From Podospora bellae-mahoneyi (Eukaryota > Ascomycota > Sordariomycetes > Sordariales > Podosporaceae), in assembly GCF_035222275.1 (NCBI RefSeq), contig NC_085884.1, forward strand, positions 3,224,001-3,288,000: DNA of 64,000 nucleotides, given 5' to 3'. This document shows, in pieces, positions 56,271 through 64,000 of this stretch. The notes under the pieces are model-generated. The model was not told the origin of the DNA and did no database searches. It worked only from the letters and a program-made list of their open reading frames with translations. The translations under genes were made by a program, and so were the position numbers. The first letter of the stretch is position 1; the number at the start of each line of letters is the position of its first letter.

Positions 56271-57510
56271 TTGCCATCCATCATTACTGACCTGAAAATG
56301 CACCAGGATCTCTCCACTTTAAAGCCCTCCCGTCAAGCGATGAGAATGGCACGGAAGCTGACCCAAGTGCGAAGCACTGCTGTGTGTCTGTTCTCTGCTT
56401 TGTGCAAAGGCTGTACCTGCAAATGTGTCAAAAGACACAGCGCAATGGCAAGGCTCGAAAACCGACTTGGGGTATCCATTGAGGCCATGGACCACCGATC
56501 AAGCAAGCCCAGGGAGAAGGAGTTTCGTTTCAGCCTGGTGCTACCAATTGACGAAGCCATATTGCAACAGGCATCAGTCAGTGCATTTGAGGATCACAGC
56601 CCCAACAGCCGTCAACTCCAACAGGTAAGACAACCGCTTCACCCAGAGTCAAACAATAGGCCAGGTTCAGTGAGCACGAACCTGACTGTGAAACTATCAG
56701 CCTAATACCAGCTACCGTCCACGAGGTCCCTCCTGCAAATACCTACCCAATGATCACACTCAGCCCGCCCGTCCCCTCAACATTGCCCGGTCGGGCGAAT
56801 GTACGATCCGAGGTTACAAATCTTTGTCACGCGCCGAGAGAGGCTTAAAAGGGCGGCCATCTGCTCAGGCTTGACCTCACCATGAACATGCTAGCCATAC
56901 CAACCGACTCTCCCACCACCAAAGTCACCCTCACCGACAAGCTCTCGGCGCCTGTCACGCTCGAGACATTTCTCGCCGAAAACTCTCCCAGCCGAGGGAC
57001 AAGACTTGTCCCTAAACAGCAAATCGTCCTTGCCTTGGACATCGCCTCCTCCATCCTCAGTTCCATCAGACCCGATGGCTTAGCTCCCCGTGGAGCAGCA
57101 AGACAATCCCGCTCGTCAGCCTGACTGACAGCACAACTCGACCATCCATCGTGGCTTTCATCGAGGAGTACCTCCACAGCGACCCCCCAGGGTCCGAGAC
57201 AAACCCACACGCTGCCCTCCTGGAGCTTTCGATCCCCATGTTGGAAATCTGGCGCAGCCAACTGTTTGAAGTGTGGGCTGCGAGCCGAAGGACAGAGATA
57301 GGAACGCTGGATCACAGGCGTATTGTCGTCAGCAAATAGTTGCAATCAACTACGGCTAGGCTTCCAGTGCATTACCTCGAGGCCATCGAGTGGTGCTTGG
57401 ACATCTGTGTGGGGAGGCTACGGCGCTGGGATGAGGATGAGTTTCGGATGTATTATTGTGAGAAGATTATCCAGCCTTTGTTGGAGAGCTCCAAAGCTTG
57501 GGTGCGGTAG
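56271..57510 (+). pseudogene. Remnant of a DUF7580-type fungal protein gene
   Basis: The segment has the order seen in the C-terminal half of Helo-like/DUF7580 proteins. First is CTCKCVKRHSAMARLENRL, then KQQIVLALDIASSILSSI, HAALLELSIPMLEIWRSQL, and YLEAIEWCLDICVGRL with YYCEKIIQPLLESSKAW. A frame change near 57090 separates the LASS helix from the Trp-containing PWSSKTIPLVSL part. An in-frame TAG follows IVVSK near 57338; relatives have Trp there, so TGG to TAG fits. The 5' half is missing, and the remnant begins at the edge of the AT-rich block, so the N-terminal part was probably lost to repeat insertion. Confidence 0.6.
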
Positions 57511-57844
57511 CCCAAAAATAGAAAGTGTGAGGGCAAGATGCACATTATAAAAGTTGGTTGTGCCTTGACATGTTGGGTCTTTTTTTTTTTTTTTTCTTTT
57601 TTTGAATGCCTACCCTGCAGATGGCCTACATGTGTGTGTCAAAGCTCATGGCTTCTTATACCTAGCTTAAGGATTCATTACTTTTGTTGTTTCCAAGGAT
57701 GAATGTAGACTCTTATCATCCCGTCCCCAAATAGGAGAGATATACACCATGTACACGCAATCTCACAACTCCCCTTTATGCACAACTCTTCCGCCCGTCC
57801 CTCCCCCTCCTCATCGTCCTCGCCAACAGCCGCCGTCTAGCACC
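57511..57844. other. Short intergenic, poly-T run
   Basis: Contains a T-rich tract at about 57581-57604 and the 3' flank of the SEC14-like gene. No gene. Confidence 0.4.
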
Positions 57845-59810
57845 CTAATCCAAATCATCCGGCGAAGTGACCACATCCTTCTTAACTTCCCCGTTCTTCT
57901 TCTCTCCCGGATACCAATCCACCTCACCTCCCGGCAACAGCACCCCCGTCCGGTCATAATAACTCCTCGCCCGAATGTACGGATCAACCCTCCAGTAATC
58001 CTCCCTCATCTTGTCCGCAATCTCCTCCCTCCTCTTCTTCACCCCCGCGTTCGCAGTCTTGATCCACTCCATCGTAGCCTCCTCATACTGCTTATACAGC
58101 TCCGCCCTCTGCCTCAACAGCTCATCTCTCGTAGCCGTATCCTTCATCTTGTCGTTCTCACCCGGCACCGGCTCGACATACTTGTAGGACCAGTCCTCCT
58201 GCCCGTCGAGGTCCTTGGGGATGTGCTTGAGGGGAATGTACTCTTGCATCTCGGTGGCGTTGTTGGTAAAGTGCACCTTGTTGGCGACGACGGGGTCGAG
58301 CCAGCCGCGGATGACTTTCCAGATTCCTATTTTTCGTAAGTATCAACCGACAAAAGAGGAAGGATCGTAAAAAAAAAAAAGAAAAAAAAAAAAAAAAAGA
58401 CATACCCTGAAAAATCCACGGAGCCTTGTGAACCAACACAGTCCCCAAACACTCCGGATAATTAGCCTCAAAGCACTTAATCATAAACTTGACAGGCGTA
58501 TAGTCCATATTCGCCATCGAGAATCCCGTCATGTCAAAAACAATCGTCTGGTCCCCTTCATCGTCAGCATGCAACCTACCACCACCACCTTTAAATCCCA
58601 TCCCCCTTGTTTCCAACTTGCGAAAACAACTCACCGCCGTATCAACCCCCCCCCTCAACAACATCCGACAAGTCTCAATCAAATACACCGTATACCTCTC
58701 CAGACTCTCCTCGCTTTGCTCCCCCGCCTTGTGCAACCTCACATTCACAAAACACAACGGCCTCCCCTGCTTGTCACATCCGTGAACATAACTGATCCCC
58801 TTCCTTATCTGCGTCAAAAAGTCCTTGCTGATCCCATCATTCTTCTCCACCGCCTCCAGCTCCCCATTCTTCATGATATCTCCATCCACATCCATCTCCT
58901 TCGCCCTCCACGCCATCGTCGACACAAGCATAATCAACGCCTTTTCCACATCCCACTTACGAGCGCGGAGAAATCGCAAAACCAAAGCATCAGGGTGGTC
59001 GTGCTTGACCATGCTCCAGATGGTATCCCTAATTGCGGAGGGGGGGTAGGATTGGAGCGTTTCGTAAAAGTGCTTTGTTTGCCCGTACTTGTCTGCCTCC
59101 CCATCCTTTGATCCGAGGGAGAGCTGGATGTTGACAGGGGCGCCGTCGGCGGCGGTGGTTGGGGCGGTAGAAGAAGTCGTGGACGCGGCGTCAGATTCCG
59201 ATTTGTTGGCCTTGCTGGAGCGGGACCAAAGGGAGGTCATACGGGACTTTTTCTTTTCTTCCTCTGCTGGGGGAGCGGAAATAGTGGTTGTTGTCTGAGG
59301 GACGTTGGCAGCAGGAGCTTGGTTTTCTTCGCCTACGCGGCACACTTGGAAGATGAGTTTCCAGAGCTGGCGGAGCTTCTCTTCCTGCTCCGAAGTGAGG
59401 TTGCCTGGGCGGCCGGCGGCGAGTTCGGAGGTCATGGCTGTGAGGTCTTCGGGGGTGATGTCTTGAAGAGGTTCAGAGTGAGAGGTGGGTTTGGGTGAGG
59501 TTTTGTGGTAGGAGTAGTAAGCTGAGTATACTAAACCGACGGTAAGGGCAGCGAGTAAAAGCGCTGAAGCTGAGCTCTGGAGAGGTTGCCTTTGCTGAAA
59601 CTGCCGCTGGACTAGAGGTGAGTTCTCAGTCTTGGGTGAGCTTGTGAGGTCACCTTTGAGTGAGGTGAGCGATGATGACGTTGAAGAGTTGACCTGGTTA
59701 AATCGTATGCAACGATGCGCGGAAGAAACACCGAAACCCTTTTTTGACGTGAATAACAATATACGGGAGGAAGCAGACCGCGAGACACTAAAAAGCAGCG
59801 AGGTCTGCAT
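57845..59810 (-). CDS. CRAL-TRIO (SEC14-like) lipid-transfer protein with N-terminal membrane anchor, 599 aa
   Basis: Minus-strand exons are 59810-58635, 58547-58406 and 58326-57845. The N-terminus MQTSLLFSVSRSASSRILLF is basic and Ser/Arg-rich like a mitochondrial presequence. A membrane helix, LLLAALTVGLVYSAYYSYH, follows at about residues 80-98. The CRAL-TRIO-N part (ALVLRFLRARKWDVEKALIM) precedes the lipid-binding core, which reads VFDMTGFSMANMDYTPVKF and ECLGTVLVHKAPWIFQG joined by splicing to IWKVIRGWLDPVVANKVHF. The intron 58548-58634 is a multiple of three, so it stays open if retained. The other intron (58327-58405) holds long T and A runs. SEC14 relatives move phosphatidylinositol and other lipids between membranes. 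A mitochondrial or ER location is inferred from the N-terminus. Confidence 0.88.
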
Positions 59811-60692
59811 AAGGCGAGCAGGTGGTTTGATCACACTCTGATCACGGCTGAACAGGAGAGACCCAACAAGGCCAAGCAAACTCGGAAAACGGCCGAACAA
59901 TGATTTGCGAAGGAGACCTGGCTATCCCGGACGTGCCGTGTCAGTTCTCGGGGCGCAAATAAAAAAATGATATTAATGCAGGATAGATCGTAGATACAAG
60001 TGGAGGCGCAGCGGGTGGTTACGTACCTACGTTGAAAGGTGACACTACCTACACCGGCATCTAAACTCCAGAGGTATCCTAGGTGATTTCGGAGTGAGGT
60101 GACCGGAAGGAAGAGAGACGGACACAGGACACGGAAGGGTTGAAGAGACGGCAAAGATGGACGAAGCGGAGCGGAAGCCGGTATGGAATTTGCAAGAAAA
60201 CGGGCCATCAATTGGCAGCGGGGTACGACGACATCGATATCGAGCAACGGAAACCCGGTCCTCGGGCCTCCCCTGGAAAATTGGAACTGGGCACTGCAGG
60301 AATCCCAACCAGCAGGAACAGGGCAATACTCCTAGATTCAAGAACCGGGTTTCCGGAGAGTTTTGGGTGCCCGCCGCGCCGCTTGGATCAAAGGGGAAAT
60401 TCCCGTCTTCTAAAGCTCATCTCTGTCTTGCCGGTGCCTCCGAGATATCCAACCTGTCCTGCATGAACATCTCCATCTCTTGAACCCCGCCATCCCGTTC
60501 AGTGGCTACCTCAGCCTGTTTTAGCGCTTCTAGCCGTAGGTGGCACGTGTCGCATTTTTGAGTGATGGCGGGGCACCAAATTGACAAGGCCAGCGCCAAT
60601 GCGTCATCGCGTCCCATTGCTAGCTAGCCCCGCTTGCATTCGGGCATCAAAGTCCAAATTCAAACAAAACAAAGTAAACACCACCCGTCACC
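59811..60692. promoter_or_regulatory. Divergent promoter region between the SEC14-like and DAM1 genes
   Basis: About 880 bases. The two genes are transcribed away from each other. Open frames here are short and overlap, and no motif is seen. Confidence 0.4.
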
Positions 60693-61419
60693 ATGCCGTC
60701 CGACGAGAGGGAAAGAGACAGACACGGCAACAGAGAACGCCGCCCCCGTTCAACATCACGAAGCAGACCAACAACCCCTCTCCGACCCTCCTCTCGCTCC
60801 TCGTTTCGCGAATCAGCCCGATCTAGTGTCCAGGGCGATAATGCGTCCTTCCCGCTCAACGCATTCGAGCCCGCCTTTGCGGAGCTTTCCGATGCCATGG
60901 CCGACCTCGAGGCGAACATGATGCACTTCCAGCTGATGCACGAGTCGTTGGCGCGCTTTAGCGAGAGTTTTGCCAGTTTCCTCTACGGGCTCAACATGAA
61001 TGCTTTCTGCGTAGACTTTCCAGAGGGGCCAATGGCGGAGAGTTTCAGGAGGATGAGGGCGCGGGAGCAGGAACAACAGTTACAAGAGCAGCAACAGCTG
61101 CAGCAATCAAGTGATGGCTTTGATGGGGACCCTACTTTTATGTGGGTATCTAGACATCAGATGGCAGATGTCAGACAGCTAACTTGGGTCTAGGACAACC
61201 GATACATCATTCGCCGAACCAGCGAGCGTCAAGAAGCCAGCCCCGAAATACTCTGCAACAGGTCGCGCATCCCGAGTACCACCGCCCTCAGCTAGGGGGA
61301 CAACATCGTCAACGAGGGGAGGAACGACAAGAGGGGGGGCGCGTGGCGTAAGTAGTAGTACTCGAGGAACAAGGGGGACAAGTAGTACTGCCCGAGGTCG
61401 GGGCCGTGGCGTAAGATGA
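60693..61419 (+). CDS. DAM1: DASH/Dam1 complex subunit Dam1, 224 aa
   Basis: Exons are 60693-61141 and 61194-61419. The conserved core lies at about residues 52-112: FAELSDAMADLEANMMHFQL, ESLARFSESFASFLYGLNMN and AFCVDFPEGP, which is diagnostic of Dam1. The core is flanked by an Arg/Ser-rich N-terminus and, after a Gln-rich stretch, a basic Arg-Gly/Ser-Thr tail (TRGGTTRGGARGVSSSTRG). Dam1 is part of the outer-kinetochore DASH ring that couples chromosomes to microtubule ends, and its basic tail and Ser residues are Aurora kinase targets in yeast. The intron (GTGGGT donor, GCTAAC branch, TAG) restores the tail frame, with Met split AT/G. Confidence 0.92.
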
Positions 61420-61577
61420 CGCTTGGCGGATCAAAAGGCCGGGAAGGGCTTATGCTTGTGTCTATGGCGTGGAAACGGTCAGGCGGATGCGCCTCTGCGG
61501 TAATAGCGTGTGCCAACATTCGGGCCTTATTCGACGTCGCTGGACAAGTGTTGCGGAATAATGCTAAATCCGGACTG

Positions 61578-61997
61578 TCAGGACTCCTCCACAGCCTTGT
61601 CGAGATAATCCTTGACCCGCTTGAGACACTCCTCCTCGCCAGAATTGACCCACGGCCCAATCACGGCGACAGTCTTATTTCTCGATTTGTGGCCCTGGGT
61701 GATTTCCAGGTTGGATTTGGGAAGGTCAAGAACCTGTCAAGCCAGTATCAGAAACAATCCGAACAGATTATCTTTTTGGCGCAGAAGTACCTCGCTGAGA
61801 ACCTTGATAACTGCTTTATTGGCCTCTCCCTCTCTCGCTTGTGCAGCTACACATATCTCCACTGCATCTTCGCCCACCGAAGCTACACCCTCGCGGTTCT
61901 TGCTGGCTCCTGGCTTGACATTGCAGTGCATGTAGAGGGTGCCGTGGGGTGATTTCTTGGTCCCGACGACGTACCACATGGCGCGGGAGGCCATCAT
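61578..61997 (-). CDS. DUF167 / UPF0235 (YggU-like) protein, 120 aa
   Basis: Exons are 61997-61791 and 61733-61578. Splicing joins KAVIKVLSE to [20 protein letters not shown] in phase 0, giving the complete DUF167 fold: [38 protein letters not shown] and [11 protein letters not shown]. Length fits the family (90-130). The biochemical role is not established in fungi. Two consecutive ATGs occur at the start (61997 and 61994), and the first was taken. It converges on DAM1, with about 160 bases between the two stop codons. Confidence 0.88.
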
Positions 61998-62390
61998 TGC
62001 TTGCAATTGTGTCTTTGCAGTCTTTGAGGACCCTCCGTGCAGGTGTTTGTACCTAGAAAAAGGCCAGGGTTGAAGGTGAACTGATCTGGTCGAGATGTAT
62101 CCGTAACCCTGAGAACCGAAAGTGCTCCCACGGGATGGGCCAAGCTCCCTTCAACCCCTGTATTTTGACAAGGGGCTGGTGATGTCATTCGTCTAAAGCT
62201 CCCTCCCCCGCCCGCCAGTTGCTCTCGCCAATTCCAATTGACCCGACGTCTACCGCTCCGCGCTCGGTTACAGCGATATTCTCCCGCCTGTTCCAATCTC
62301 CGTACATATTGCACCTTGTCTCTCCCCAAGGTCCGGTCCAGTCTTTCCCCTAACAAACCTCACCAATTCCAACTGAATATCACCACAAGG
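61998..62390. promoter_or_regulatory. Divergent promoter between the DUF167 and peroxiredoxin genes
   Basis: 393 bases, no supported gene. C-rich leader-like sequence precedes 62391. Confidence 0.4.
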
Positions 62391-63015
62391 ATGTCCCTCC
62401 TCCGCCCCCTCGCCCGCGCGGCCCTCCGCCCCGCTACCACCCCCCTTAGAGCTTTCTCTACCACCACGACCCGGTTCATCAAGCCGGGCCAGCCCCTCCC
62501 CGACGTCGGCGCCATCCTCCACGAGTCCTCCCCCGGCAACAAGGTCAACCTCGCCGATGAAGCCTCCAAGCTCAACAAGATGATCCTCATCGGTGTCCCC
62601 GCCGCGTTCTCGCCAGCCTGCTCGGCGACGCATGTGCCTGGGTTTTTGGCCCACCCCAAGGCGGAGGAGTATGACCAGGTGGCGGTGGTGAGCGTGAATG
62701 ATGTTTTTGTGATGAAGGCTTGGGGGGATGTGTTGAATCCCGAGGGGAGGGAGAACGTACGTGATAACAGATAAATAAAAGAGACCTATAAGAGCTAACA
62801 TGAATGAATGATAGGTGCGCTTCCTGGCTGATCCGTCTGGCGAGTTCACCAAGGCGCTTGATATGTTGTGGGATGGAAAGGCTATTTTTGGGAATGAGCG
62901 GTCGAAGAGGTTTACGATTATTGTTGAGGGCGGCAAGGTGAAGAGTGTGGCTGTTGAGCCGGATAACACGGGCACCAGTGTTAGTTTGGCGGAAAATGTG
63001 TTGGGTAAGGCTTGA
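62391..63015 (+). CDS. Peroxiredoxin 5-type thiol peroxidase, mitochondrial, 188 aa
   Basis: Exons are 62391-62756 and 62815-63015. It reduces hydrogen peroxide and alkyl peroxides with a peroxidatic Cys. That Cys lies in VPAAFSPACSATHVPGF (the P-x3-[TS]-x2-C signature, Ser form). NDVFVMKAWG and FLADPSGEFTKALDM are further Prx5 marks. The N-terminus MSLLRPLARAALRPATTPLR is Arg-rich with no acidic residue, a good mitochondrial presequence, and mature sequence starts near RFIKPGQPLPDV. The C-terminal part has no second conserved Cys typical of 2-Cys forms, so it is probably a 1-Cys type in fungi. The end, GKA, is not a peroxisome signal. Confidence 0.92.
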
Positions 63016-63351
63016 GCTGTTCCCAAATGAAGTTCTCCAGGGGGGGGCGGTGTCATATGATAGACAGATGTTGTTGGTTTGCCGCGGAATAAGAGATGAG
63101 GCGCTCAAAAGCCTTGATTTCACCACATTTTGCAAGAAAAGAAAACGATAACAAAAGGCCTGCTATTTTTGATCCTAAAAAAGACAAGCCAACACCATGC
63201 CCAATGTACACATACGGCATTATATATATACACATATTCCCATTCAATGTTTTCGGTTACCCAAGCCAACCAACCCATAACGACCACCTTCCCAAGACAT
63301 GTTAAGGAAATCTGCTCTTCTCTACTGTTCTCTCTCATCCGATCCTCAGAC
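63016..63351. other. Intergenic between converging genes
   Basis: 3' flanks only. Nothing further seen. Confidence 0.4.
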
Positions 63352-64000
63352 TTAGAGCATAGGCTTGAGGTCTTCGGCAACGTGGAAGGGTGCCTCGGTC
63401 TTGGCCTTGATCTCCTCGACGGTGACGCCGGGGGCGATCTCGATGAGGGTGAGGCCGTGGGCGAAGTCGACGTCGAAGACACCCTGTTGGACACTGTTAG
63501 GATCCAGTAAGTTAAGGCGGGGGGGGTGTGATGAAAACTTACAAGCTCAGTGATGATACGGCTGACGCAAGCCTTGCCGGTCAAGGGGAAGGCGCACTGC
63601 TTGACAATCTTGGGGTTGCCCTTCTTGTCGGTGTGCTCCATGGTGACGACGACCTTGGTCTTCTCGGGGTTGGAAACCAAGTCCATGGCACCACCGAAGC
63701 CCTTGACCTTGCCGGGCAACATCCAGTTGGCGAGGTCACCGCTGGCGCTGACCTGCATAGCACCAAGAATGGTGAGGTTGATACGGCCAGCTCTGATCAT
63801 ACCGAAAGACTCCTCAGAGCCGAAGACAGAGGCACCGGGGCGGAGGGTGACAGTCTCCTTGCCGGCGTTGATAAGATCGGCGTCCTCCTCGCCCTTTCGT
63901 GGGTAAGGGCCAAGACCAAGAATACCATTCTCGCTCTGGAGCATAACCTCCACATCCTCACCCACAAAACCCGGAGCAAGCATAGGCATGCCGATACCAA
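63352..64000 (-). CDS. Succinyl-CoA:3-ketoacid CoA transferase (SCOT), C-terminal part, cut by window end
   Basis: Minus-strand exons are >64000-63543 and 63483-63352. The visible part is the beta-subunit half. It has [24 protein letters not shown] with the catalytic Glu in the usual SENG motif, and [20 protein letters not shown]. Splicing then joins RIITEL to [16 protein letters not shown], and the protein ends EDLKPML. SCOT moves CoA from succinyl-CoA to acetoacetate in mitochondria. In fungi, related enzymes also use acetate or propionate pathways (CoaT), so substrate is not certain. The N-terminal half lies beyond 64000. Confidence 0.9.

Noticed and set aside
62610-62640. Ser instead of Thr before the peroxidatic Cys in the peroxiredoxin
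   Set aside because: Ser is an accepted residue at that position in the family signature, so it is not unusual.
1-64000. CRISPR arrays, operons, riboswitches or tRNA genes
   Set aside because: The window is eukaryotic. No regular direct-repeat array was seen, and no tRNA-like T-loop with a matching cloverleaf was found by eye.

Overview
This window is chromosomal DNA from a filamentous ascomycete, most likely a sordariomycete. The evidence is: short introns (about 40-90 nt) with GTRNGT donors, CTRAC branch sites and YAG acceptors; a lone dispersed 5S rRNA gene; fungal-only families (UapA-type purine permease, DAM1, SPX-GDPD, Zn2Cys6 regulators, AZL/HeLo-like proteins); and an AT-rich block that looks like repeat-induced point mutation (RIP). 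All gene models were spliced by eye from reading frame and splice consensus, so exon borders are predictions.

Layout. (1) 1-6659: a head-to-tail array of six small paralogous genes that I do not recognise from any named family. They share an N-terminal W-x-x-I motif cut by an intron at a fixed place, a central R-x-F-F-x5-W/N motif, and in five of six an acidic C-terminal D-W-[VE]-x-[VI] motif. (2) 6703-11915: a DUF1479 iron oxygenase divergent from a fungal Zn-cluster regulator. (3) 12450-21710: a decayed protein kinase-ankyrin gene and a large sacsin/NO VEIN-like HSP90-fold ATPase gene. (4) 22442-36877: a 5S rRNA gene, a secreted Ala-rich protein, a large DUF8004-like protein, a MARVEL membrane protein, a catalase and a sulfite oxidase-type molybdoenzyme. 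(5) 37239-47386: a decayed AZL-ankyrin gene, a GDE1-like glycerophosphodiesterase, an unidentified small gene and a purine permease. (6) 48409-57510: a decayed kinase-vWA gene, a decayed C2H2 gene, an AT-rich block holding a young, shortened LTR-retrotransposon copy, and a DUF7580-type remnant. (7) 57845-64000: housekeeping genes (SEC14-like, DAM1, DUF167, peroxiredoxin 5 and a partial SCOT).

How the parts relate. Conserved metabolic or housekeeping genes are intact. The lineage-specific genes of types often seen in fungal recognition repertoires (kinase-ankyrin, AZL-ankyrin, kinase-vWA, C2H2, DUF7580) are nearly all broken. Several of their premature stops fit Trp or Gln codons changed by C:G to T:A transitions. 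The most original item is the six-gene tandem family at the left end, whose left border lies outside the window.
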